64,000 nt of DNA. Source: Neonectria sp. B-13. Lineage: Eukaryota; Ascomycota; Sordariomycetes; Hypocreales; Nectriaceae. The position numbers were made by a program, and so were the translations under genes. Where the stretch lies: positions 128,991-192,990 of the forward strand of contig NOKP01000052.1 of NCBI GenBank assembly GCA_002682825.1. Direction: 5' to 3'. The notes beneath the pieces were generated by a model that did no database searches, was not told the origin of the DNA, and worked only from the letters and a program-made list of their open reading frames with translations. Positions 43,860 through 54,389 of this stretch are shown here, one piece after another. Positions within the stretch are counted from its first letter, which is position 1. Every line of letters begins with the position of its first letter.

Positions 43860-45240
43860 CCCTAGTCAACCACTGGGGCAGGGGCAACGCCCTCTTCATC
43901 CATGACGCCGAACCCGACGATGACCTCTATAATATTTTCGCCTGTCTGGGTCGAATGTGATTTTCGACTCGAGCATGGCCCTTATATACCCCTAGCCTGG
44001 GCAGCTTTCACTGGCTCTTCGAATTACGCCGCGGCCATCATCTGTATCTCCAATGGATACCAGCCAAATGGCTGGTCTTGGGGAAAGTATATAATCATCT
44101 GGAGTCACCATTCCAGACTCGAGTCACTTCTGGCAAAGTGTAAAGGGCTGAAGCAGGGAAGCTAAGGACACCATCCCTATATATCACCTTGAGCCCTGGC
44201 CCATGAGGGTTTCGCCACATTCGCTCACGGCGTTCTCACACACTGCTACTATATCTCAAGCTTTGTGCACGAGATCAAGAGCCAGAGCTCCGTCCGGGCC
44301 CTAGTTGCGTACGCGCTGAGCCAGCCAGCTCCTCTACGCACTTGCAGGGGGCGTCTCTGGGTTCCGCCAAATCTTAGAGGCCGACCGTGCCAACGACGAC
44401 GGAGGACCAGAGGCATGGAAGAAAGGTGCTGCAGAATCCGATGACGGCTCGGCGAGGAAATTCAAGAGCACACTGAAGCAAAGCAGGGTCGACATATAAA
44501 AGGCAGTACAACAGAAGCCAGAATTGCAGGCTGCATCTCCAAGTCAGCAAAAGGCAATGGAAGAGAAGCCTGCTTGGCCCAACAGTTTGACACGAGGACT
44601 AGAAAGATACCCAAAATTCGACCTTGTCATAACTATCACATATAGAGCGAGCAAACGTTACCTCGTAAGCCTTCGTCACTGGAGAGGCCTCGAGGGACCC
44701 AGTGAAGGCAGGCATGCAGTTATCTACTGCCCAACAGGCCAGAGACTGCAGTTATGATTATATGGAACATATCCATAGCTCTGTTATCCATGTCCACGCA
44801 TCTCACGGCAACAAGTTCGGACATGGTACAGACTCACAGCCACTGATGTTCTGTATCAGGTGCTTCTAATATATATTGCTGCACAAACGTTGGCACTACA
44901 TCCGTTAAGCTTGAAGTTTGGTACCACGTCTGACAAGCTTGAAGTATGGTATCATAACGATAGTACGGGGTGTATGGAATCGTACTTCGAATAGTACTCG
45001 ACGTTGTGGGATGCTCCCAACGCAGATATTACCAGGACGAACTCAGAAATGCCGAGCCCAAAGACCACGGAGTGACAACAAGGCATTCGAAAATGGCCTG
45101 GCGTGGGAAAATCGAGCCCGCAACCGACCGAAGCATGCCCGCCTCCTCCGGGCTGACAGGCTCTTGGAGCATAAGGCTATGATGGCGGCCGATCTCAGGT
45201 TCAAGCACACGCACGCACTGTTCTACTTCTAGGACACCAC
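43860..45240 (+). other. Gene-poor stretch with possible decayed coding fragments
   Basis: No intact gene. Short protein-like patches interrupted by stops occur on the + strand (for example around 44215-44340, reading FATFAHGVLTHCYYISSFV) but no family could be assigned. Confidence 0.3.
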
Positions 45241-45370
45241 ATGTAAGTACATACATGCCTACACAAGGGAGCTAGGCGGCACCTCGGAACGACCGTTCCT
45301 AGATTCCACCGCCGGTATCCCCTTCTTCCCAGTAAAGTAGACAGTGCTAATATAGTAAACAGATATACGA

Positions 45371-46232
45371 TCGCTCCACCAGCTAATTGCGCCGTTCGAG
45401 CGCCACAAGCTCGAATGCGACGCGCTCAGGGTCAAAAATATTGGAGGAAAGCTCCCTACGACGTTGAAAGTATAGGACAAGTTTCGCGTATTGCAGGGCA
45501 CCTTCGGGTGGTTGGGCGACAAGGTTCGCGGCTGTCGGAAGACGCTGATTTCCCGCCTCGGTGGGAAGGACGTGTTCTTCCCGAAGCAGCGAAACGCGCG
45601 GATGGAAGACGTGGACATGACCATGACGGTCCTGGTCTACGCATTCCGTCTCATGCTTGACAACGAAGGGCTCTTCTGTGAGAAGGACGACCCTTGTCGC
45701 AGACCTTTTGCGCAGAATCGCCGTGCGCCAATGAATGTTACGTTGGGATACCAGGATAAGTAGTAAAAGGTGAATCGCCTTATCACCCAGGAGAACCTGC
45801 TCTCTCGTAAGCCGCTCTATAGCCTTCACAAAGCCTCAAACTCATTCCCGTATAAGCTGTTCTTGCAGGAGATACTCCATGTCCGACAGGAGGATCGCTT
45901 CAGCAATGAATGGTGCAGGCTTGAGGGCCTCCTGGCCCCAAAACCGATCCTGCCTGGCCAGCAATGCGACTTGGTCAAGGCCAATACCAGTATACTACGA
46001 GGGAGGACGGGTTTGCAGTTTCTACCGAGGCTATACGGGCTTCATTTATATAATGTGTCAACAGATGAGCCCCTGACCAGTTGTTGCAAGGAAGATCGTG
46101 TTGACAGAGAGCTTCGCCGTGGATCTCGCTACACTGTTCTTATGAACACTTTTGAGGCAGAGGGTCCTAGGTGGTATTTGGAATATACCACGCGGTGGAG
46201 CGGAGGGTGTCTGGAAGTTCGCACCTGTTGAT
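45371..46232 (+). pseudogene. Decayed coding sequence, family not recognised
   Basis: On the + strand, one frame reads protein-like sequence with C/G-ending codons (LIAPFERHKLECDALRVKN, then GTFGWLGDKVRGCRKTLI, MEDVDMTMTVLVYAFRLM) but is broken by a stop near 45471 and two stops near 45761-45766. Open sequence continues to about 46231 (NRLITQENLLSRKPLYSL.. to SGGCLEVRTC). No start codon in context or splice sites bypass the stops. Codon bias and length suggest a former gene; no family is recognised. Confidence 0.35.
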
Positions 46233-46635
46233 TCGCATCGATCTACGCCCTGTTATGTTGTTGTGGTGCCTCGGCCACCCACATCTACGGCCTCGAGCCT
46301 GTATCCACATCTTGATGCAGCTAGCACTGGCTGGCTTCCTTGAACACACACACCTTCCTTCGGAGTCTCACGCCCTCATACCGTGGGATTACTACATATA
46401 TACACGTTTTGTTGTTTATTCCCCAGCGAAAACCGCGGAAGATATGGTCAAAGGAGAACGCGAGGAGAACGCGCCCCCGGAGGACCACAACACTCCCTGC
46501 TTGGCGTGCATCAACCGCCTGATGCTGAGGCGATTCTTTCTTTAAGAGTATACTGTTAACTATGTACACCACTGGCTCGAATACTTCGATGACGATGCTC
46601 TAATATCTACCTTTGGGTCCACCACGCCACCCCGA

Positions 46636-47105
46636 AGAAGGCAGCAGCGCACGCCCCGATGACGCCCTCGCCCACGCCTGCAAAACTTGGGCGATAAGGC
46701 TGAGCGATGCCATTCAAGTTATCGCAGACATTCAGAGAGACTAGAAAGGAAAAGAAGTGAGTTAATTGACTTTTTCCAAGTAATATAGCTAACACCATGC
46801 CTCAGACAGGTGCCAAATCTGACGACTTGGACGAGGACCAGAAGGCCTCAACCAGGGTTGCTTCGGATGATGGAACACAATCCCCGTTCCATCGTGTCCT
46901 ACGAGAGGTTGCCATGATAATTATTCGCCTCGCTCTACCAGAGCAGATCATCCCCGTCATGGATATCGACCGCGTCAGGACGCGACTGACACAGCTGTCG
47001 ATCCGGTTCACCTGCCGTCTCATGGACCAACTGGTTCGTGCACCAACATGGCGCAGGTGGACGGCACCATCGACCGACGACTCAACGACCATTCCTCAGT
47101 CTTAA
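46636..47105 (+). pseudogene. Decayed two-exon fragment with preserved intron
   Basis: A protein-like reading (RPDDALAHACKTWAIRLSD, AIQVIADIQRD) ends in a stop just before a good intron: GTGAGT at about 46755, branch GCTAAC, and acceptor CAG at 46806. After it the frame continues TGAKSDDLDEDQKAS..FHRVLREVAMIIIRLALPEQI to a stop at 47105. The ATG at 46797 lies inside the intron signals, so it is probably not a true start. It may belong to the same lost gene as the fragment at 45.4-46.2 kb. Confidence 0.35.
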
Positions 47106-47579
47106 CTACAGTAGCAAGGCCGACTTTATTATCACAGTTCCATCTTATCACTATTCAACAACGGCCGTTGCCACCTAATCATAAACGTAGATAGCAATGG
47201 ATATTCCACTTAATATAATTACTAGTTTCTACATTTGGCTGATCAAAGTCTTGATAATGTCTTCTGTCTTAGTGGCAACAGAGTAAGAATGTCGACATCA
47301 AATAGTCGTGGCCTGATTATGCGGTGCCGCTCAACAATTCGTTCGTGCTACTCCTATATGAATAGATTTGACTTTGAATTAAACACTTGCTTTGACAAAT
47401 ATTGAGCTGTTTACATGTAACGGGCAGAACCTTTACCTATATACAAGTCACGAAGATGTTCATAGCCCCTGCCTCCGCTCTATTTTACTCGTTTGGTGAG
47501 TTCGGGCTGCCAATTAATAGTCCTCACGGCCGCTTAGTGCAAGTTCATAGTTACATATACACATGTTGACGCCTTTAAC
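47106..47579. other. AT-rich intergenic region, no gene seen
   Basis: Only short frames; lies downstream of the minus-strand gene at 47580. Confidence 0.5.
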
Positions 47580-48848
47580 TCATAAATTCAGATGTATTCC
47601 TCGTACCTGTATAGATATCGATGGTAGAATCCCCGCAACAATACTCCCGCGTGGTGCCCTCAGTACAGTACATCCCAGACACTCGCGCTCGCTGATGAAG
47701 TACAGCGGGCTTGCGCCATCATACGCGTACTGCGAGATAATCGTGTACGGCATAGGATCGTTGCCCAGTATATACACCGTCGATTGCCCAGAATGCTTGT
47801 CTGGAGGAGCGAATCCCGCACAGTTGGCCATCACTTTCCCCCCATTCTCCATGCATTTCCCAGTGCATTTATGTCCCATGAGAGGCCGCCCGGGGAGCCC
47901 TAGTGCTGTGCTGCGGCCTTTGAAGAGGCTCGATTTATTATTGAAGTGCGGATACTCAGCCCTTTTGTCAAATGATAAATCGCTCCAGCCAAGTCCCTTG
48001 GGAGCACGCGTGCAATCGTCCAGCTTCGGCCACGCCGCGGCCGAATTTGACTGGAAACCATTTTCTGCCTGGAACGCGCTATTCATAGCACGACTATAAA
48101 TCATCTGATGAACGGCTATTGCAGGCGTCGTTTGCTCTAGAGCTTCCCCTTTCGCATCTAGAACGAGATACCCCGTTCCGGCCCCAAAATTCTCTGAGCG
48201 TAAAACGGCGCGCCATCCCATGCTATTAGACGATAAGTTCCAAAGCGGTATCTGTTCGTAGCGCACCGTTCTCATACTCGTGCGACAGAGCGTCTCTGCA
48301 AGCAGCGAAGACATTGCGAAGTCCCAAGGTATGAAGGCTTGGCTTGCTTCCAGACCAACATCTACAACGAGCTTCGGGGGGCATGGAAAAGTCCCTTGTG
48401 GTTTCTTTGCCTTGGGAAGAGTCTGAGGTGATATTTCGATGATGGGCTTTCCTGAAGAGCATCTGCAATCAGATTGATAGCCAAGGCAGATGAGGCAAAC
48501 CAATTCAAAATCGAATATTGACGGACCGGGCCTGTCCGATTCCCGGACTTCAAAAGTGTCATCTAACCCTAGGAGGTAGAGTGCCGTGGGAGGGAAAGAC
48601 ACTGATGCACAGCTCTTGGAGTTCTCGGCGGGAATAGACGCCCTTTTCTGTTGGAGGGCCGGTTTCTCGCTATATTCAGGCGGTCTATCTTTTTCTCTCG
48701 GTTCCTCGTTCCTGGGAGCCTGCGCGCCGATGCTTTCGTCGTACGATGGAGGAGCCTCGTCGGAATTGGGATTCCGTGCGGGGTTTAGACCGAGGGCATC
48801 TTGGGAGGGTCTAAACATCGAGTTTCTTTTTCTCTTGTTCGGCGGCAT
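47580..48848 (-). CDS. Hypothetical protein with PPxY-like motifs
   Basis: Single open frame of 422 residues beginning MPPNKRKRNSMF. The N-terminal ~75 residues are disordered and contain APPSYDES and RPPEYSEK, motifs of the PPxY type that WW domains of Rsp5/Nedd4-type ubiquitin ligases bind. The rest looks globular: FPPTALYLLGLDDTFEVRES, a Cys-rich stretch (CLICLGYQSDCRC), PWDFAMSSLLAETLCRTSM, and a C-terminal half with HKCTGKCMENGGKVMANC and SERECLGCTV. No membrane segment or known enzyme motif is present. I do not recognise the family. An intron inside the Cys-rich stretch was considered and rejected because it breaks the frame. Confidence 0.65.
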   Translation of the reverse strand: MPPNKRKRNSMFRPSQDALGLNPARNPNSDEAPPSYDESIGAQAPRNEEPREKDRPPEYSEKPALQQKRASIPAENSKSCASVSFPPTALYLLGLDDTFEVRESDRPGPSIFDFELVCLICLGYQSDCRCSSGKPIIEISPQTLPKAKKPQGTFPCPPKLVVDVGLEASQAFIPWDFAMSSLLAETLCRTSMRTVRYEQIPLWNLSSNSMGWRAVLRSENFGAGTGYLVLDAKGEALEQTTPAIAVHQMIYSRAMNSAFQAENGFQSNSAAAWPKLDDCTRAPKGLGWSDLSFDKRAEYPHFNNKSSLFKGRSTALGLPGRPLMGHKCTGKCMENGGKVMANCAGFAPPDKHSGQSTVYILGNDPMPYTIISQYAYDGASPLYFISERECLGCTVLRAPRGSIVAGILPSISIQVRGIHLNL

Positions 48849-49511
48849 CTTGAGGGTAACTGCAATGTCTACGAGAGGATTATCTGATGCGATCTAAAGT
48901 GGTATGGTTATGATAAAGGCCGAACGGATGTGTGGTGATCGTCCTAGAGATCTGATGGATGAGCTGATTTTAGGCAGATTGCTAATTATCCTGCAGCATA
49001 GTCACAGCCACTAGGCCGCAAGACAGCCAGGACGAATGCGATAAACATCGCTTTAGCTACAGTAATTCAAGCCGCTCTGAACCCGACGAGTATTGGGTGA
49101 ACGCGGGAAGCCGGCGAACCCACTTACGCAACATGAGTCCTGCAGACTGCTTTTTATCAAGATGATCCTCGGCAACAATTTCTGAATATCCAGAGACGAA
49201 ACTGTATTTATTATGGTATAGTCCAGCACTAAAACTGAAATAGAGTTTGTATCTCTTATCAACATCTCCTAACTCTTTTGCGCACAGGCACCAATTTATT
49301 GTTCCTTTAGATATCCAACCCCTGACAGACAAGAACCGACGCAGCGCTGCCAGGCGAACGCACACAACAACTTTATGACTGATTGTCTTGAAAGAAGCCA
49401 GCTTACTTGCCCAGCTCAGGGCAGACATAGTGAAACTCAATACATACCTTTTAATATCCCAGTTCTTCGCTCGATTCAACGACCACACTGCATCTTCCCT
49501 CTCCAGTTTCA
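48849..49511. other. Intergenic region, no firm gene
   Basis: A 152-residue minus-strand frame (49057-49515) exists but lacks motifs and lies just downstream of the Clr5-type gene; it was not accepted as a gene. Confidence 0.4.
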
Positions 49512-51061
49512 TCAAGCAATCTTAACAGAGTCCGTATCAACAGCGTCAATGTCAATCCTTCTTAGCTGCTCCTGGACTGCATTGAAATCTCCCTCCAAGC
49601 GCCTCCTAATTCTTTGGGCTTGCTCTTCATCTTCCCACTTCTTGGTGAATGTTTTGAAACCAATCACCATGTCCATAAAATAGTTGAAATCCGACATTCC
49701 ACTTGTCGAGTTCTGGCGGCTGACCACTGCCCCCAATTCTCTATGAAACCCTCCTTGTCTTCCTTGAAAAGACAATCTCGGTAGGCGATTCGATTAATCG
49801 GTGTTTCAAGAGACTGCAGGTGCCATGCGATGGTTTCGCGGACTTCCTTGGTCGTGGCTGACGACTTCTGATACTCCAGAGCTTCCTTAACTTGGAGGAG
49901 CTCCTCGAGATTGTGAAATTCCACTGCCACAACAATGTATTCTTCGATATTCTGGACGCAATTGAAGAATTCGGGGTCAGTCCGGTAGCGCTCAACAGGA
50001 TTGTCCCACTCTCGAACATATGTCGTCCCTGGCGACTCTGGTGATCCAAGGAGCTGGTTGATGTTCTGCATAACAGCATACGCAGAATTTTCACGTCCCA
50101 GAAGAGAACTGAGCTCAGCTACATAGATATCTGCAGCCTTGGAAATCAGATAGTCGTGAAACCTGGTCTCGTGTTTGCGATGATCCATCTCCCGGATCTG
50201 AGAGAATATACGTGTGATGGGGTGATGTTCTCGAATGTTGGCGAGGCCGAAGCACTGGTGCAAAAGGTGTTCCCTTATCTCGGGCTGCTGCTGTCTAAGG
50301 ACGCACAGCAGGATTAGTATGATAAGCATGAGCTCGAAGGGCGGAGTGTCGCTGCAGATACAGGTGTTGAGCTCCATAAACCCGAGTCGGATTAGAGACA
50401 TTCCCCAGAGCTTCATATCCAATTTGTGGCATAGTCGTCCACTCATGACGTAGGATAAAAGTTTGTAATGGCTTGGTGGAAAACCGTAGGTCCATTCCAG
50501 GAGACCAGTAAGGATTTGCGCAGATGGGACGTTTTTATTCTTGACCGAAGATTCGTAGACACCCTTGACATAGTCTGACACGGAGGTGAATATGGAATTC
50601 TTCTGGAGATCCATGTCAGACGGAGCCACAGGTCGAAGCAGTTGATGAGGATTGACATGTAGGACCAGGGGCAACTCGGCTCCACATTGTTCAACGCTTC
50701 TCTGGAGTCTGGTCATGTCGGCAGCGCTACAGATCCGCACTGCGCGCACCTGAGCATGTTCCATGACAGCCGGTTTGGTGCGGTTTTTCCGAAACTTCCA
50801 CCTGCTCAGCCTGTAGGTCAGCATTTTTTGCTAATCCTATATGTTAGCATCTATCGCACGGCAAAGTATCGCTTGGAATATATCGTACTCGACATGAAAG
50901 TTGTTTTCGGCTAGGACTTGGACAACATCTTTGGCCCTTTTCTTCTCTTCAATATAGAGTCGATAGATCCGCGTGCGCCATCTCTCCCATTCTTCATCGT
51001 CATAGGATCGAACACCATGGCGTGAACGCACGATTACGACGTTGGTAGTTGCTGGTTCCAT
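49512..51061 (-). CDS. Clr5-domain protein with probable frame breaks
   Basis: Starts at MEPATTNVVIV (51061). The N-terminal Clr5 domain reads EEWERWRTRIYRLYIEEKKRAKDVVQVLAENNFHVE; its end, RLSRWKFRKNRT, is in the next exon. Donor GTACGA is at 50888. Two acceptors are possible. The natural one after TGCTAACATATAG (exon from 50836) would give ISKKMLTYRLSRWKF, the usual domain form, but needs one extra A in the A6 run. A later acceptor TACAG (exon from 50810) keeps the frame and gives 439 residues ending at 49664, at the cost of part of the domain. A second slip at a G5 run (49730-49734) would extend the C-terminus to 49512 (MSDFNYFMDMVIGFKTF...). The ~300-residue middle is helical and unrecognised. 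Clr5-type proteins are putative regulators. Status: gene or recent pseudogene. Confidence 0.6.
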
Positions 51062-52107
51062 CGCTGAGACTCTAGAGCTTCTTTCGGTTCGATTAGCAGA
51101 GACTGGCGTAAGTGGCTTGGCAGACAGGAAAGAGGGACAGAACAAGGGACTTGAGATGCAAGAACGGGGCGCTAGGGTCGCTCCCTGAGGTTTTGAGGAA
51201 GATGGGAGAATGAACTTGTAGGCTCCAAGCTGCATCATTTACATATGCCCAAGTTTAGGCAGAACTAGAGGGCGGGTCACCAGCGACGAACCCGAACACA
51301 ACGAAGCAGGTGGGTGTCAGCGGTTGCCCACCATAACAAAACTCGAATGCAGCAGAGATTGCAAAGACGGTTCATCTTACTGGCTACATAGCCCGTCTAT
51401 CTTCAAATCATTGGCTGAGGGAAAAAAGAGAAAAAAGAGTGTGCAACCAACTAGCCGTGGCTGCTTACGGTGTCGATATCTACCCAATCCCTCTGTCCCA
51501 GCCCGAGCCACAGAACCATGGCTACCCAGCAGTACTCGAGACACGATGTTTCCGCTTGTTATTGGCTACACAAAACTCGAATGCATCGGGGGTGCCTGCT
51601 TGGGGGTGACGCTTTCTCGCAGCTGATTAGCTGGGATGATAACGGACAAGGTGCGGGGGGCTAATTCGCCTCATCAGATGACGAAATACTCGAGCTGGCG
51701 GAACAAGCAAAAGTCGAATGCATATGGCTGTCTGTTGGCCCTGATTACTGGTCGAGCAAAAGTCGAATGCAGCAAAGCAACCATAACATCTAGCCAACGC
51801 CTCAAGCATTGTGCGAGCGTCTGTGTTGAAAATCGAGTCTCTACATGGCCGCCTGCCATACAAGACAGCAATGCAGGAAGGCTTGAAAAAAAAGATTTAT
51901 AAAGGGATGGTCACTACCCACACTGTTCGACCTTCTCAAACTCCCAAAAAATCACATTGTCCTGAAATCAACCCGAAGCATTCGAACATTCCAAGATATT
52001 TCAACATCCCAGAGATCTCCACAAACTGTTCCAGGTTCGTCCACCACCCCCGCACTTGCTGTTCTTTTTCCTGTTCCTAAGCCAGCCTACTGAAGCAGCG
52101 GGTAAAA
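51062..52107. promoter_or_regulatory. Divergent region with iterated 15-bp motif
   Basis: No gene is seen. The motif CAAAA(C/G)TCGAATGCA occurs at 51337-51351, 51571-51585, 51708-51722 and 51757-51771, all on the + strand. An inverted core GCATTCGA is at 51978-51985. The region separates the Clr5-domain gene (minus) and the small secreted protein gene (plus). Confidence 0.5.
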
Positions 52108-52311
52108 ATGCGCCCTATCATCTTCCTGCTGATCTCGGTTGCTGCTGCTGGCCCTGCCTCACTCGCCGTCTGTGAGGCAGGATGCACAATTGCTTTTGCG
52201 GCTTGCATTGGCGGAGGAAGTTGGTTCCCGGGGATTTGGATGCTATGTAGTGCACTGTATGCTGATTGTGTTTCGGGCTGCGTTCCTGCTCTCTTGCTTC
52301 CGATCCCCTAG
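52108..52311 (+). CDS. Small secreted cysteine-rich protein
   Basis: 67-residue protein. Residues 1-20 form a signal peptide (MRPIIFLLISVAAAGPASLA). The mature part has six cysteines in the order C-x3-C-x7-C, then C-x7-C-x3-C, a mirror-like pattern: CEAGCTIAFAAC and CSALYADCVSGC. It ends in a hydrophobic PALLLPIP. Small secreted proteins of this size with a C-x3-C / C-x7-C arrangement are widespread in filamentous fungi and are often called effector-like, but no activity is shown here. The central helix between the cysteine pairs is rich in Gly and Trp. It is preceded by a region with an iterated motif and lies divergent to the Clr5-type gene. Confidence 0.6.
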   Translation: MRPIIFLLISVAAAGPASLAVCEAGCTIAFAACIGGGSWFPGIWMLCSALYADCVSGCVPALLLPIP

Positions 52312-54287
52312 TGGACTTAAACATTATCGACACGATGCGGACGAATGCCTCATCCATACTTTCAGATTCCGAGAGATTAGGCTTTGATGGAGGGAGTGAT
52401 AGCAAGGGTAGGAGAGTTCAGTAGCTTCAATTAATTATTCAATTGGAGGAGCATATGATTGTCTTCTTAACATTCTTTGGGGGTTTGTGACGTGTAGTGG
52501 TCTATAGCGACCTGGCATGGGCGTCCCGAGTGTTCCCAACGGTGGCAAACGGGTAAACAGTTCATACTTATAATAATTAGCAGTCCTTACGCTGGATTCA
52601 CTTCAACATCCCTTGCGTCAATAGGAGTGATGCCAGGAACATGCTAGATTATACCGTACTTATTGGGTCTAACGCCAGGAGGCACATTGTACATGAATAG
52701 CCTATAATAGGGCATATCTCCATGCAGAATCACTGCGAGAGGCTTCTCATTAAAGCCGAATGTCAGGCTGCAGATCAGCTGACATTCGGGCTCCCACCTG
52801 ATTCCTAAGGTCACAACGCTCGCGTGTGATATACTCGAGGATGCTCATTGTGTCCCCTTTCCAAGCAAAAGCAAACTAGTACATAAGAGTATTACAGAAC
52901 TGCGGATCCTATTATATTATTACAGTATAGAAAATGTGGGTCGATACTTGGATACACAGGTAGTCTGTTTACTTGATGAGGTACGCACATTATTGATCAA
53001 TCAACACTTGGCAGAGGGCGATGGATGAATGAACAAACTCCATGGAGGGACAGGGGGACGGTTTGATACCCGTTGGTACCAACCTGCCTGCGAGATGAGG
53101 CCTGCCGCGCACCAATAGTCCAGCCCGTACCCGCTCCAACCCGAATCTATGCATCTCAAGTAGTTTGTTGAGTTAATGTATCGTCCATTATCGATCGTGA
53201 AATATCCACCAACACTTCGATATGCAACGCTATGAGGTAGCCAGTATGTCGCCTTACTGGCGTAGCACTGAGGAATGCGATTCTGCAAACAAGTTCGTCC
53301 CGAAGCCCTTCTTCCTGTTCATTCCAGTAAGACTCTATCCCCGTTTCACCTATCACTTTCATGGAGACAACTCCATTTTCCTTTGTTACCCTCCTTTCTG
53401 CCTTCCCGAGAAGATCCAGCCCCGTTCATCATGCCTCTATGATAGAGACAAATCCACCCCCTTCCGTTGCCCTCCCTTTTGTTCACCTTAACAGCATTCA
53501 ATGTTCCCTCTTCATCGTTCGTCAAGGATAAGTCCACTACCTTTCGTTTCGGTTGCACCCCTTCTTCTAGCCGGCATTTTCTAACTTCTACCGCCCACCA
53601 CTGTCAGAAATCCGGCCGGCTCCCTTGAGAACCTTTCAAAAGCAAACGTGATACTCCATGACACTGGTAAGCCTTCTGACAACTAAAAACCCACGGAGCA
53701 CGAGCAGTCACTTTCTGTTGCACAGCCGGGCACAAGCAGCTCTAGCCGCAATACTGTGGGAAACACCGTCGCAGAATCGATCTGGAACGAAACATCGCAG
53801 CAGATTCTTGAGGGCATGCACCTGTTTGACTGTGACATACCTTACGGCATGGCTGCCAAGATCATGGCGAACTATAATGGGATAAATCCAATGGAAAGAT
53901 TTATGTAGGAGACATCTGGTGTTGATAGGAATGCTGCCAAGGAACGGTTAGGTCTTCTGATGAGCCTACGGCGTTGATCAAGTAGACAGTATCGACTCCA
54001 TTCCCTAATTTGGGCATGAAACGTGTTTTGAGTGGTCGCAAGAACATTAGCGCACGTTAACCTTATTTTAACTCAACTGACTATTTTGCCACACGCTACA
54101 GTCCTAGAATCCCCACAGACAGCTGTTCAAGCTCATGTATACTCGTCTTCAAATCAACGTGCATGAGTTCGTTACTAGGTAGCCTACACCCTGAAGTCCA
54201 TAACTCGGGCAGAGGAAGAGCGTACCCTATATGAATGCTACAAATTCTGCGGGAGTCCACTCAACAAGGGGGTCGTCGAGATCCTCC
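52312..54287. other. Gene-poor region, AT-rich in part
   Basis: About 2 kb without a convincing gene. It holds an imperfect tandem repeat near 53364-53562. Confidence 0.5.
53364..53562. repeat. Imperfect ~80-bp tandem repeat, about 2.5 units
   Basis: Units begin GACAACTCCATTTTCC (53364), GACAAATCCACCCCC (about 53448) and GATAAGTCCACTACC (about 53525), with periods near 80 bp. The minus strand is open through the array, but there is no start or family motif. Confidence 0.45.
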
Positions 54288-54389
54288 GGTGAGATGGCCG
54301 AGTTGTTTAGGGCGTCAGGTTAGGGCTACCTTAATAACCTAAGGTTCCTGATGGGACAATCCTCCTGGGCTCAAGTCCCAGTCTCATCA
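54288..54389 (+). tRNA. Class II (Leu-type) tRNA with intron and anticodon AGG
   Basis: The fold is complete. Acceptor GGTGAGA (54288-54294) pairs with TCTCATC (54382-54388, one G-T pair) and the discriminator is A. The D arm begins GCCGAG. The anticodon stem TCAGG/CCTGA (54315-54319, 54347-54351) is fully paired. A 13-nt variable arm forms a short stem (GGGA/TCCT). The T stem is CTGGG/CCCAG. A 20-nt intron (about 54326-54345) follows position 37 and contains CCT, able to pair with the anticodon. The long variable arm, A73 and TGGCCGAG are tRNA-Leu traits. By normal numbering the anticodon is AGG (Pro CCU), one base from Leu AAG. If the stem is shifted by one, TAG (Leu) is possible but the D arm becomes irregular. 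A T run follows at 54391. Confidence 0.75.

Noticed and set aside
46797..47105. 102-residue frame starting at ATG 46797 as an intact gene
   Set aside because: The ATG lies between a CTAAC branch point and a CAG acceptor, so the sequence is better read as the second exon of a decayed gene.
48468..48530. Possible intron (GTTTGC..TTGCAG) in the 47.6-48.8 kb gene
   Set aside because: Splicing it out shifts the frame into a short reading that stops, whereas the unspliced frame stays open for 422 codons.
49057..49515. 152-residue minus-strand frame downstream of the Clr5-type gene
   Set aside because: No motif or splice sites and it overlaps the likely 3' end of the Clr5-type gene.
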